From Ampelomyces quisqualis (taxonomy: Eukaryota; Ascomycota; Dothideomycetes; Pleosporales; Phaeosphaeriaceae): 64,000 bases of DNA. Location: NCBI GenBank assembly GCA_018398575.1, contig JAGTXZ010000003.1, forward strand, positions 1,550,001 through 1,614,000, written 5' to 3'. The notes beneath the pieces were generated by a model. It saw only the letters and a program-made list of their open reading frames with translations, had not been told where the DNA came from and did not search any database. Positions within the stretch are counted from its first letter, which is position 1; each line of letters opens with the position of its first letter. Of this stretch, positions 46,853-57,399 are shown in pieces. Position numbers and translations under genes: made by a program.

Positions 46853-47360
46853 TGCTAAGACTGTTAGTCTAGTAGTAAACAATAAGAATGCTAGTATAGA
46901 CTAAGTGTATAGCTAAGGTTAGTTTTTGCAGATAGGTACAGAGTTGCTTTAGATACAGAGGGTATTATTACTAAGATAGTAAAGGCTAGAGCTTTCTAAA
47001 AAGAGTAACAAAAGTTGTATAGCTTAATATAACTAACTTAAGTTATTAAAATATAAGTTAAACACAATAATCTATAAGAGTCTATTATAGTTTTTATATA
47101 CTAAAGAGATTCTACACATTCTATATTATCTTATACTGTCCTATGTGTAGTATACTATAGGATCCTGTAGAACGTTGTAGAACGCACGTAACTTGTCTTA
47201 TAGTAGCTTTCTGCTAAGACTATAGGATTACGTGCCTTATAGAGTAGCGTTATCTATTAGTTCTTATATGCTAACCTGTTTACTAACCTCCTAAGGTAGT
47301 CTCTGTTGTTACTTTTCTATATAGCCTTGTTATATCCTATTTCTTCTAAGGTTTGTAACA
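46853..47360 (-). repeat. Gypsy-3 5' LTR
   Basis: This 508-bp LTR starts TGCTAAGACTGTT and ends TTTGTAACA on the plus strand. It is the partner of 38740-39247 and is adjacent to gag, hence 5' for the minus-strand element. No clear canonical tRNA primer-binding site could be read inside it. Confidence 0.9.
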
Positions 47361-50297
47361 AATTTACACTAAGGTACTACATAGTATTGCACTACTAAAT
47401 AGACGCTAGAGCCAGCTAGAACTACGTAATTAGTTTTGGCTAAAACTACTATACGCTTATAGTAAGAAACTAGGGTAGAGTATAGTTTAACGTAATAACT
47501 ACAGATTAAAAGAGCTAGAAAACTACCTAGAACACTATTATACATAATACTAACCTTCTATAGCTAAAGAATATTATTGCCTATAATGCAGGGCACTAGT
47601 AGTTTGTTAACTACGTAAACCTATCTATATAATTAGATAACTTTACTATTAACTATATAAAAGGTAATAGAAAAATCCTAGATAAGATATTTTGCTTGTA
47701 ATACTAATAAGCTAACACTGTTAACGCTTATAATCTAGTTACCTTAGAGTTCCTAGAGTAGTGCACGCAGGAAATAGCAGAGCTTACTTTGTTAGATTAA
47801 GGATACGCTAGCACTAGTATTAGGATAAAATTTAATAGAGATAGTATTAGATACGTGTATATAAGCTTTAGCAGGCTTGTTGCAATTAGTAAAAGTTGTA
47901 ATAAGAATAGTATTAGTAATTAGAATAGTGTTAGCAACTAAGTTATTAGAAGTTAAAGTAAATTCTGCTAAAAGAATTAATATTAGGTTATTAGCTTTAA
48001 CAGGTGTTTAAGATAATATTGCTAAGCTACTAGTTAATAAAGGAAAAGAAATATCTAATCTACTTAAACTATAGACAGCAGAAGTAGTAAGATTAGAGTT
48101 ATAGCTATCTATCTAGGGCTCTGTTAGGAGTTTTCTAACTTAGTAGCAGCTAGAATAGTTTTAGCCCTATTGCTTTAGAGTGTTTAGTTATTAAAATTAA
48201 CGTCTAATAAATTGTTGTCTAATAACTCTCTAAAGAAGAACAATATTACATTAGCTAGAAACGTAACACGCTTCTAGAATTTTAGCTAAGTAGAATAAAG
48301 ATTGTTATAATACTTGCCTCTATAGTAAGTGTAAGAGTATTTTAATAGGCGCAGAGCGTAAGCTAGGGTAATAGCTCTTAGGATAATAGTAGCAGGTACT
48401 ATAGCGCGTAGCATAATACAGTTAAAGGTCTTCTTAGGCAATAGAGCGTTACCTTCTTATTTGCAGTCGCAGTTATATTAAGCTGCCTAACAATTCTAGG
48501 CAAATTGCCTTGTAATAGATTTAAACTTACGTTAGGCTTATATACGCTGTCCTTTCTACGCTTACTAATATAAGTCTTCTTTCTAATAGTACTTATTAAC
48601 AAAGGTCTCTATTATTATATTAGCGTAAATAGATACTAACGCTATAAGCAGTAGGTTAAGGTCTAACTAGATCTTATAAATTATTATAATCTCCTAAGTA
48701 ATAGGATTATAGCTAGCGTTGTATAGCAGAGTCTACTTTTTAGTAATGTAATCTTTAACTAATAACTTCTAGTTAAAGCAATACTTTAGAGTATTAGCCT
48801 TCTACTTAGCGCTAATAATATTGCGCTAAAAGTAGTAACAGAGTAAATTAATTTACGCGTTAATACTTATTATTATATATTTATACTCTAGCTTAGATAA
48901 TAATATATACTACTCTAGGGCTTAGCCTTTTATATATAGTAGAAGAACTTCTAGTACTCTAAAGAAACTATACTAATTAACCTGCAAGCTAATCTGTTAG
49001 GCGTATAGGTAAATACTAGTAGTGCTATTATAAGTGCCTATTTTATTAGGCTTTAGGCAGCAACTGTTTACTAGTTTAGGAGTACAAGATTTATTAAAGC
49101 TGTTCTAGTAGTAGTAGTAGCAACGCTGTTTATCCTGTCTTTAATTACGCAGATAATAATAAGACTATCTACTGTTTAAAGACAAGCTACTTAAAGATAG
49201 GTCCTTTAGGTAACAGCAGGTAGTAGTTTAATTTGCGCGTAATACTTCTAGTGTACTATACTACTAAGGTAAGAGTTAATATCTAGAAGTAGGTATGTTG
49301 TAACAAGATCCTTAAGCGCGTTAGTACTTAGGCTAATGTTAAAGTAAAGAGAAGTCTTAGAGTATCTTCTTAGTCTCTTCTAAGTAACAAGATAGTCTAG
49401 TATATTATTAAAACGCAGGTTACTTAGAACGCTTATATTAGGCAAATAGTAGTATAGCTACCTGTAAAAGATTAGGTAAAGGCACAGCTTACTAAAGTTG
49501 CGCTAGCAGGTTATCTACTTTATCTATATCTTTAGTAGAACCTCTTATAAAGTAGTTTTACTAGAACTTAAGATTATCTAGGTTTAGACTATTACTCTCT
49601 AAGTACTTAATAGTATAATAGTAGTTCTCTTTGTAGTAAGTATAGGATATTAAGTAACCTACTGTATTAGCTACTACCTACTATACTTTAGTAAAGAAGA
49701 TAGGTACTCTAAAGATAGGTAGGACTTTCTCTTCTACTTATTATTAGATAACCTCTAAGATAATAAGAGCATCCTGTTAGTATTAATTATTAGAATAGGC
49801 TAATAGGCGTTTAGGCGCAAGCACTAGCGCTAGCAGTAGTATAGAGCCTAAGTTTTAAGCTATAATAGGTAGGCGTAGTATACGTAAGCTTAAGCGTAGT
49901 AGGTTAAAAGAGTATACTATAGGGTTAGTAGTAATAGAGTTAGTTAAAGATAACGCTCTAGTTAGAATGCTAGTATTAGGCTTTAAAGACTATTCTAACG
50001 CTAACAGCCTTAGCTGCAAGTTAAAAAACTAGCTAAGTATAAGGTAGATTATAAATAGGTTGTTAATAGAAGACTGTTGCACTAGTAGTAACTATATAAG
50101 AGATAGTTAACAAAAGAAAGTAGAGTAATGTTAATAAAAAAGAGTAGAAGTATAATAGAAAGAAAAAGAAGGTATTTAAGAGATATAGGGTAGGCTTAAG
50201 AAAGCTAGATCTATACTTTCTAGTAGGTTTGCTTCTAACAGTAGTAATTACCTGCTTTAGTTAGCAGCCTTAGATGCACTAGCTACTCCTAGGTTAG
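47361..50297. pseudogene. Degenerate region, probably including the 5' part of Gypsy-2
   Basis: On the minus strand, the frame adjoining 47361 joins the Gypsy-2 pol frame at 38739 without a shift once Gypsy-3 is removed (VVLAGSSVYLVVQYYVV then CKLEYLFTI). So at least the first part is Gypsy-2 sequence upstream of RT. Farther right, coding-like stretches appear on both strands: the minus-strand frame at 48399-48602, and on the plus strand IRKLKRSRLKEYTIGLVVIELVKD near 49880-49950 and KKARSILSSRFASNSSNYLL near 50200-50260. Element boundaries cannot be drawn by eye. Confidence 0.4.
48399..48602 (-). pseudogene. Minus-strand ORF with YCLRR motif, possible DUF3435/tyrosine-recombinase remnant
   Basis: A 67-codon open minus-strand frame has a basic N-terminus (IRKKTYISKRRKD), then LPRIVRQLNITATANKKVT and LYCLRRPLTVLCYA. 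The string VTLYCLRR resembles the conserved (T/S)xYCLRRG or YALRR box of fungal DUF3435 proteins, which are tyrosine-recombinase-like and known from Crypton and Starship elements. The rest of such a domain could not be traced convincingly upstream. The match is short, so this stays a suggestion. Confidence 0.25.
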
Positions 50298-50484
50298 TGT
50301 AATAGGCTGGGCTTTGCCTAGCCCTTTGCCTTCTCAGGAAGAGCTTAGTCTAGCCTTACTACCTCTTTATAGACTAGTACGCACAGAGGGTATATAAACC
50401 CCTTCTGTAACTAGTAGAGAAGCTTAAGAAATACAACTCTTTCTAGCACCTTATTGTTCTATCTTTGCGGGCTAGCCTATAACA
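50298..50484 (+). repeat. Gypsy-4 5' LTR (putative)
   Basis: This 187-bp block begins TGTAATAGGC and ends GCCTATAACA, giving near-inverted termini (TGTTATAGG/CCTATAACA), and sits just upstream of the Gypsy-4 gag. It holds a TATA box at 50391-50398. No second copy lies within the window, so the LTR call rests on its ends, promoter and position. It and the following gag retain more YCR sites than the elements to the left. Confidence 0.55.
50391..50398 (+). promoter_or_regulatory. TATA box of the Gypsy-4 LTR
   Basis: TATATAAA lies about 90 bases before the LTR end, in the right place to start the element transcript within the LTR. Confidence 0.5.
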
Positions 50485-50639
50485 ATTGTATTCCTTCCTG
50501 ATACAACAATAACTGCAGAATAGCCCTATCTAACCAATACTCTAATACTAAGTTAGAGCCTAAAGGGCAGGAGTCTTAAACTAACCTTTAGGCTTGCTGT
50601 GCTCTGTTAGACAGTCGCCTTTAAGCTATAGAGAACCAA

Positions 50640-51700
50640 ATCAACGCCCTAGAGACAGTACTCTAGTCCCTTGTTACTTAACTTACAAACTCCTCTTCCC
50701 TCTCTTTAGCTCCTACGCTAAACCCTCCTCTAGCACCTTACAACGCGTAAACTGCTAGAAACTTAACGCTTACTACTTCTGCTCTTCCTCTAGTCTAACG
50801 CAAGCTGCTACCTCTAGGCGACCTGTTTTTAGGCAACAAGTCCTACTTTACCGCCTAAGAGGTTACTATAACCTACAAGCTTAAGACTAACTCTGCTTTT
50901 ATTAGGAGCGCCTAGGACTAATACGCCTTTATTTGGGCTAACTTGTCGCCAAAGGTCTAACAAGAAGTCGCCCTCTACTACGCTAGCAGGAGGGAAGCAG
51001 GTAATTAGGACCCTGTAAACTTTATAAAATATCTTAATTTCTGCTATAGAGATAAGCATAGTAAGGAACGTGCTTAAGCAGTTTTAGAGGGGCTGCGCTA
51101 GGCTAGGAAGGAGTCTTTTGCTAACTTCTTTCTGCGCTTTAAGTCTCTTCTCTTGCAATGTAGAGGAGCAACGTAAGACAACAAACAGCAACTTAACAAA
51201 TTACAACGCGCTCTAAACTACTTCTTGTAACAAGTTACCCTTTACTACAGCGTTTCCTGTACTAATTACAACTAGGCAGTAGTAGAGTATTAATCTATTG
51301 CAATTGACTTAGAAACTGCAGCTATTAAGGAGCATTAACACTTGTACACAAAAGAAGGGACCTAGGCAAAGAGAGACTTAGACAGGGACGCTAAGATAGT
51401 AACAGTGTCTGCAGTTAGTATAGGTTTAGGGACAAAGAAACAGGTTAAGGCCTAGTAAGCAAATAGTGTAGGCTAACCTTAGTTAAAAAACTAGGTCCCT
51501 AAGGGGCTCTACAAGCAGCGTTATAATAGTAATCTATGCACGCGTTGTAGTAAGCAAGGACACTACGTGCAGGGCTGTCTAAACGTAGTACAAATCTACG
51601 CTGTTAGCGCTTTGCGCAGCAAGAAAGCCCTAACAGAGATTTTAAAAAACTAGTAGCCTCTACCTTCTTAGAGAGATAGAGGCGCCTCTTAAATAGCGTT
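50640..51700 (+). pseudogene. Gypsy-4 gag with intact CCHC zinc knuckle
   Basis: The plus-strand frame contains GDLFLGNKSYFTA, then WANLSPKV, ALYYASRREAGN and FIKYLNFCYRDKHSKERA, the layout of the Retrotrans_gag capsid domain in fungal chromoviruses (GDRxxxxxF ... AxxYxxxRL.G). It ends with CTRCSKQGHYVQGC at 51537-51578, an undamaged CCHC knuckle (CxxCxxxxHxxxxC). Stops are TAG/TAA only. Gag would bind and package element RNA. An open minus-strand frame at 50829-51059 is only the shadow of this gene. Confidence 0.8.
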
Positions 51701-51739
51701 AGTAGAGAAGACAGAGAACAAGAGACGCTACTTAACTAC

Positions 51740-52260
51740 CTTAACAGCAACCTATTTCTTATTCTACTATTACTAGACAGCGCTACTAACGTTAACGCCT
51801 TAGTAGATATAGGATGTAAGTGTTACAGCGCTATTAACGCTGCGCTAGTAGATAGGATAGGAGTACGCACTACTAATATTCTGCTACAACGCCTAAAGCA
51901 GGCTGCTATAAATAGTACGCCTACGCTAATTACTTAAATTGCGTTCCTAGACTATAATATTAATAGTTAGCGATCGCAATTAGTTGCTTACTTAGTCTCT
52001 AGCCTTACCTATAACTTAATCCTAGGGAAACTATAGCTAGCCTATAAAGAGGTAGCTATTTATGCAACTAACAGCACAATAACTATTAGGTAGGCTAGAA
52101 ACCTACTTGTAAAGAAGAAGGCCTGCTGCACTGCTCTACTACTCCTAAAAGAGATTGGCGCTACTAAGGCAACATAGGAGTTTTGTAACTATTCTAAGTT
52201 ACAAAAGCGCTATACAATGTTTGCTGTAACTAGTATCTACGCTATAACAAACATATTAAG
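51740..52260 (+). pseudogene. Gypsy-4 aspartic protease
   Basis: Reads LLLLDSATNVNALVDIGCKCYSAINAALVDRIG, matching the ALVDSGCxxYSxIxxxLVxxLG active site seen in fungal Gypsy proteases, with Ser changed to Ile. It continues with AYLVSSLTYNLILGKL, the YDLILGxPW strand. It lies between gag and RT in one reading frame. Confidence 0.75.
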
Positions 52261-52289
52261 CAAGTTACCTAAGGAGTAGATATTAACAA

Positions 52290-52873
52290 CCTTACTCCTA
52301 CTGCAGATCTTAGACTTTACAGATGTTTTTAACGAACGCTCTGCCTCTAGTCTACCTCTACACAGAGGCTAGATAGACTATTATATCTAACTCTACCTAA
52401 GCGAGGATAGAAAGACTCTAGACCTCTCTTGGAGTCTGTTGTACTCTATGCCTTGCAATTAGCTAATAGAGCTGCAACAGCAAGTTACAGACCTCCTAGA
52501 TAAGGGCTAGATCTGCGCTAGCTCCTTTGCAGTAGAGGCTCTAGTCCTGCTAGTAAAGAAGGCTTTAGGTGCATAGTGCCTCTATGTTAACTACTAGGCT
52601 CTAAACAAAATTACAAAGGTAGATTAATACCTGCTCCTGTTGATTAAAGAAACCCTTTGTATACTCTCTTAGGCAAGGTAGTTTATAAAGGTTAATATTT
52701 GCTTAGCCTTCTACTAGATAAGGGTTGCAGCAGAAGATAAGCACCTTACAGCGTTTTGCACACGCTTTAGCCTCTTTAAGTAGCTTATCTGTCCTATAGA
52801 ACTCTCTAGTGCACTCTTCTCTTTTTAGCGTTATATTAATACTGCCCTTAAAGAAACGCTAAGAGACTTTGCT
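52290..52873 (+). pseudogene. Gypsy-4 reverse transcriptase, N-terminal part
   Basis: Plus-strand pol up to the Gypsy-5 insertion. It has FTDVFNERSASSLPLHRG, YLSEDRKTLDLSWSLLYSM, CLYVNY.ALNKITKVD.Y (for CVDYRALNKITxKDRYPL), FIKVNICLAFYQIRVAAED (for FTKLDVRxAFxxIRI) and TAFCTRFSLFK.LICPI. It ends in the block KETLRDFAM, just before the YLDD box. The target sequence TGCTA (52869-52873) is repeated after the inserted element. Confidence 0.85.
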
Positions 52874-53173
52874 ATGTAACAACGCAGGTAGGTACAGCTA
52901 TTAGGATTGAATTAGATACGTATTAGAGGCATATAGGAGTGCGTGTTGTATCAGAGATTCTGGATTGGCTATACACCTATAGGTCTTGTACAGAAGGACA
53001 AGAGAAACTTGTCCTCTATCTATGCTATAGGCTTATATTTATAGTAGGCGTAGTAGCTGAGTTGGAGCGCTGTTAGAGCGCTTTTAGTTCTAATCTGCTA
53101 GCTTTCTATATAATCTGTTACTAAGCCTTTATAAGGTATTAGATATAACATATGTTTGCATATGCTTGTTACA
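52874..53173 (-). repeat. Gypsy-5 3' LTR
   Basis: 300 bp, TGTAACAACGCAGG to CTTGTTACA. It matches 59672-59970 and 63335-63633. The ends form the near-inverted pair TGTAACAA/TTGTTACA. It still holds TGA, TGG and TCA. Confidence 0.92.
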
Positions 53174-53190
53174 TTACCTTCCTTCTTAAA
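53174..53190 (-). promoter_or_regulatory. Gypsy-5 polypurine tract
   Basis: The minus strand reads AAGAAGGAAGGTAA directly before the 3' LTR, the expected primer for plus-strand DNA synthesis. The second copy has AAGAAGAAGGGTAA at the same place (after 63633). Confidence 0.6.
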
Positions 53191-53371
53191 ATTAATAGTC
53201 TCTATTAATTAGGTCTGTATTAGTGTTGTTTTAGATACCTCTCCAAATTGTTGTAAACTCTTATTTACCTTAAGTTTATTTTAGGATAACGTAATGTAGC
53301 TGTTTGTTATTGTTTTAATTAGCGCGCTAGCGCGTTTAACGTTCCTAACTTTACCTTAAGCTTTTTAAGCA

Positions 53372-53380
53372 TATATATAA
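53372..53380 (+). promoter_or_regulatory. TATA box of the Gypsy-5 accessory ORF
   Basis: TATATATAA lies about 115 bases before the ATG of the plus-strand accessory frame. It is preceded by a palindrome-like GCGCGCTAGCGCG element near 53320-53335. Both are repeated in the second copy at 63781-63840. A leader with pyrimidine-rich stretches (CTCTCCCCCTTACG) follows. Confidence 0.5.
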
Positions 53381-53496
53381 GGCTAGCTCTCTAGTATACT
53401 ACTTTTCTATACTCTCCCCCTTACGTTTGTATACCTAAAGCTATCTAAGCCTTGTCCTTTCTTAATTACTAGCTAACTGTATAGTAGATATACACA

Positions 53497-54201
53497 ATGC
53501 CTATTCCTGTCTCTCCTAAAGCTTATCCCCTAGCCTATTAGGTTGTTTACCTACAGGCTGCAAGGGCTTTTGCCTGCAGCTATTTTAATATTAAGTTTAG
53601 ATTCTATTTAGATGTGTCTAAGAAGTGTGCTTATTGCACACTCTTAAATAAGAAGTGTCGCCTAGTTCTCCTATATACAGGCTAGGAGTATAATAGCCTC
53701 TCTAGGGCCTTTAACTGCAGGTTTGCTACCTTAGGTAGAGATAAGTCTAACAAGGTAGTGTTAGAGCAGAAGGCTGCTATTAAGAAGGTAGTGTTTTAGT
53801 TGGCTGCTGTTGTGCAAGTAGGTACTGCACAGGTAGCTAACATAAACAACGCTAACTTGTTAGTTAGCGCTTATTACTAGAGGGAGGAGCTAGCCAAGGA
53901 GGTTAAGGCAATAGCTAAAGAGGTTAGGTTGCTTAGAAAAAGCATAGTAGGGTTAACTAGTGTAGTTGCTTAGCTAGTAGATATTATAATAGCATTAAGA
54001 GCTAATTAGTTAGCAAAGCAAGAGAAGGCGCAGAAGGCAGCGTAAGAGGCTAGTACTTGCAGCAAGTAGGGCTAGAATAGAGGACTACTAGGTAGTGCGT
54101 TAGTGTCTGCACCTAGAGATTTAGACAATTAAGAACGTCCTACTAGTAGTAATAACAGTCTGCTGTTAGATCTAATAGAAGAGTAAGACTTCTATTATTA
54201 A
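53497..54201 (+). pseudogene. Cys-motif plus coiled-coil accessory ORF of Gypsy-5, opposite to pol
   Basis: A 235-codon frame from ATG 53497 without indels. About ten in-frame TAG/TAA codons all fit lost Gln or Trp. The N-terminus is MPIPVSPKAYPLAY. At residues 44-54 it has KCAYCTLLNKKC, a C-x2-C-x6-C spacing like half of a Zn2Cys6 cluster, and a further Cys at about residue 74. Residues 125-180 form a Lys/Glu/Leu-rich heptad region (REELAKEVKAIAKEVRLLRK), a likely coiled coil, followed by a Ser/Asn-rich acidic tail. It has its own upstream TATA box. A DNA- or RNA-binding regulator is an inference; no family is assigned. The second Gypsy-5 copy starts the same frame at 63957. Confidence 0.6.
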
Positions 54202-54239
54202 TAGCTATTACCTACTAGTGTAGTAGTTGCAATATTAAG

Positions 54240-55720
54240 TTTAATTTCCCTAACATAATTGTCTTGTAATGCTGTAAGATCTTTAACTTCTTTTTTCTAT
54301 GCTATAATCTATTTAGCTAACGCTTGTAAGAGTCCTAGCTGTTTTAGATAGCGTTTATAGAACGCTTGCAACATATGTAGAGCGCCTATAAAGTTTAAGG
54401 CATTGTACTAGGTAGAGTTAGGATTATAGCCTACCTATTTTACACAATACTTTAGAATAGAGCAGTATAGCTTGCTAGCTAGGATCTCTTTAACTTTCTA
54501 TTCTTTAACGCCTTAAATTAGGATGCTAGATAGGTTTAGGCTTAGCTAACTAGCTAGAGGGTCGTTAGAGTCCTTGCAGAGGACATCTAGAGCAAACACG
54601 TTATAGATCTTAGATTCTTTAGGTAGCTTTAGTTAAAATAAATAGCTAACTTGTTCTAGAACTTTAAAGAAGCCTTTCTACAATTTAGCAAGTTTGCGAC
54701 TTAGGCAGGTAACAGATAGGTTTTAGGTTAAGAGGTAAACCTTGTTACCTACTGCCTAATTAACAGGTTAATAATGTTTATTTACCTTAGCAGCTATTTG
54801 TTACTATGCCTTTTCTATATTGTCTTTAGCTATACGCTAGGCTTTATGCATGCAGGTAGCTAAGCTTAAGGCATCCTTAACATTTACATCTTTGTATTTT
54901 AAAGAGGATAATACCTAATCCTAGCTCTGTTGTAGTTTAGATCTAAACAAGAGCTAGTATAGTGCTATACTAATTGCAAAGTGCAGCAGTGTAGCTTAAG
55001 CTTAATTAATTATTAGCAAGAGGTTACTCTAGTTGTCCTAGTAGTAGAATACAAAGGGCCTTAATTGTTAATTAATATACTTGTTTATAATCTTAGTTTG
55101 TCTATTAGTTTGTTTATAGTAGGCTGTAGAAAGCTTAATTTGCACGCCTAGGATCTTGCAGAACTTAGACTAGAATTAGGACACAAACTAAGGGCTGCAG
55201 TTAGACACTATGCTTTTAGGCGTGTAGCTGAATTGGTATACCTATTAAATAAACAAATAAGCTATTTTCTAGGCGTTAATAGTCTTGTAATACAGGATAG
55301 AGATAGCTTGCTTTAATAGGCAATTAATAATAACTATAATTTAATTATAGCTATGCTAATTAGTTAGGAATGTCTTAAAATCTATATACAAATGCTGCAT
55401 AGGCCTGTTAGGAATTGGTAACAGATAGAGGAACCCTTAGGATTAGAGCTGTCTTAGATAGAATCTTTAATAGGAAACGCAGTTTTGTACATAGCGTTTG
55501 CATATAGCTTCTATGCCTTTCTAGTAGTATTGCTAAGCCAGGAGCTAATACGTCTTTATAGCGCTTAGGTAGGCAGTAGATACTTAATTATAAGCTTTTC
55601 TAATTAGTTAGGTGCATAAAGAAAAATCCCTAGGTACACATAGGCGTAAGTAATACAGCAGTAGTCCTTCTTAGACATAATACAGCTGTAGTAGCGTAAG
55701 GCGTTCTTTCTTAAAGGAGC
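54240..55720 (-). pseudogene. Gypsy-5 integrase and C-terminal tail
   Basis: The minus strand reads PNRPMQHLYIDFKTFLTN (for RPMQHLCIDFKEFP), IIVIINCLLKQAISI (for VIIDRLSKRAIS) and SYTPKSIVSNCSP (for GxPxSIVSDRGPQF) at about 55200-55420, an integrase DDE core in which the second Asp is Asn. Sequence from about 54850 to 54240 corresponds to the C-terminal domain. The gene is convergent with the accessory frame ending at 54201, leaving a very short gap. Confidence 0.8.
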
Positions 55721-55999
55721 AGCGATTCTCTGCTAACAGGGCTTTAATTAGTTCTAACAAGTTAAGATTTAGAAGGGCACTAATAGATTAGACTAAAATA
55801 GCTAAAATATTAATCTCTAGCTAGTTACAGATATAGTTCTAAGCTAGTTTAGAGTTAACTAGGGGGTTTAGGCGTTTAGGTCCTAGAAGTACACAGGATC
55901 TGTTGTCTTGTTAGGCAGCCTTAACCTTGCTAACGTCCTGTTCCCTTTAGCTTAGGATATTAGCTTACTTGTTAAGCTTACTAGGCGTGTACTTAATAT

Positions 56000-57240
56000 A
56001 GAAATTAAAAGGAGCAATAATCTCTGCCTATTGTGCTTAACGTGCATTAAGAACCTTAGTAGTTATAAAGTATTCTAAGGAGCAGTAATCCAAATACACC
56101 TGGATTTAACTCTGTATAGAGGTAAGTTTAGCTCTCTACTTTTTAAACGCTTTTAGGATAGCAAAAAGTTCTTTGTTATATATTTCTTAATTAAGCTTAG
56201 CTCTAGATAGGGTGTAACTGTAGAAGGCTACAGGATACTACTTGTTATTAGGGTGCTTCTAAGAGAGTACTCCTGCTATTACTCTATCTAACATGTTAGT
56301 TTCTAACTTTGTATTATACTTAGGATAGAAATAAGATAGCGTAGAAATAGCTAGGAGTAAGGCTTTAATCTGATTAAAAGCCTGTTAGCAGTTTGTAGTC
56401 TATTTAAACAGTGTAGAGGGACTTTAAAGCTTTAGGATTAGTTTGGCTACACAGAAGAAATCCTTAATAAACTGTTAATAGAAACTAGCAAAACCAAGAA
56501 ATAACTTAACGCTAGTAACTGTAGTAGGTTTAGCCTAGTTTTAGAGTGCTTCTACCTTGTTAGGGTTAACTTTAGTGCCCTAGTTTGTTAAAACGTAGCC
56601 TAGATACTTTGTGCAGGTTACATAGAATTTACTCTTCTAAATATCTACTTAGAGTCCTGCAGTACGTAGGCGCTCCAAGACCTTTTAGACGTGTTCCTAA
56701 TGTAAGTTTATATCCTCTAAGTAGATTAGGATATTATTAAGATACGCAATGCAGAAATTGTTAAGATAATCAATTAGTATATTGTTTATGTAGCGCTAAT
56801 ACGTTGCTAGCCTATTGCACAAGCCAAAAGAGAGAACCTTACACTTGTATGTACTATAACAGGTTTAAAAGGTAGTATACTCTTTAGAGTTAGGATCTAT
56901 ACAAATTTTGTTAAAGGCAGCCTAGATGTTAAACTTAGTAAAGATCTTAGCTTTAGAGAGACGTGATAGCAGCTTATTAATGCAAGAGATTAGATAGATG
57001 TTCTTGCGCATAAGGGCGTTAATCTTCTAGTAGTCTACACAGATGCGTATATCTCTATTTGGTTTGCGTACACAGAGAATAGGTAAAGCAAAAGGGCTTT
57101 GGCTAGCCTTAATAAAACCCTTCTAAAGGTGTTCCTAGACGTAGGCCTTAGTAGCTTTAAGCTCCTCCTGATTCTGCTTGTACAGGAGACTAAACGCATT
57201 TAGTAATAGTTCTTTAAGGATAATCTTGTAATTATACAGA
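56000..57240 (-). pseudogene. Gypsy-5 reverse transcriptase and RNase H
   Basis: Minus strand. It has SPFALPILCVRKPNRDIRIC for the catalytic-domain start, KINALMRKNIYLISCINKLL, LSKAKIFTKFNI.AAFNKICI, CKVLSFGLCNRLATY.RYINN, then CIAYLNNILIYLED at 56713-56746, the YLDDILIYSED box with both Asp changed to Asn. RNase H follows to about 56000. The motifs match a widespread fungal Gypsy lineage. Frame is kept; only TAG/TAA stops occur. Confidence 0.88.
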
Positions 57241-57399
57241 CAGTAAGGAGGCAATTAATTAGCTGCTAACTTGCTAAATACATCTTAATACTAGGAGTAG
57301 CAGGCAGGTAATTTCTTATCTAATTGGCTTTAATTGTCTGCGTCGTCCTTAGAGGCAAGGATCCTGTTAATCTTATAAAGGCTTGTTGTAAAGAACTTG

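Larger units (their letters stand above)
38740..47360 (-). mobile_element. Gypsy-3: complete LTR retrotransposon nested in Gypsy-2
   Basis: Two 508-bp LTRs (38740-39247 and 46853-47360) in the same orientation bracket a minus-strand gag-pol. The 5-bp target duplication is AATTT on both sides (38735-38739 and 47361-47365). Total length is 8,621 bp; without inserted E4 and E5 it is about 6.95 kb, a normal Gypsy length. A purine-rich tract precedes the 3' LTR on the minus strand (near 39248-39270, AAGAAGAGAGAA). Joining the flanks restores a continuous Gypsy-2 frame, so Gypsy-3 is younger than Gypsy-2. Confidence 0.9.

Noticed and set aside
50829..51059. Open minus-strand frame of 76 codons
   Set aside because: It is antisense to the well-supported Gypsy-4 gag and has no motif of its own.
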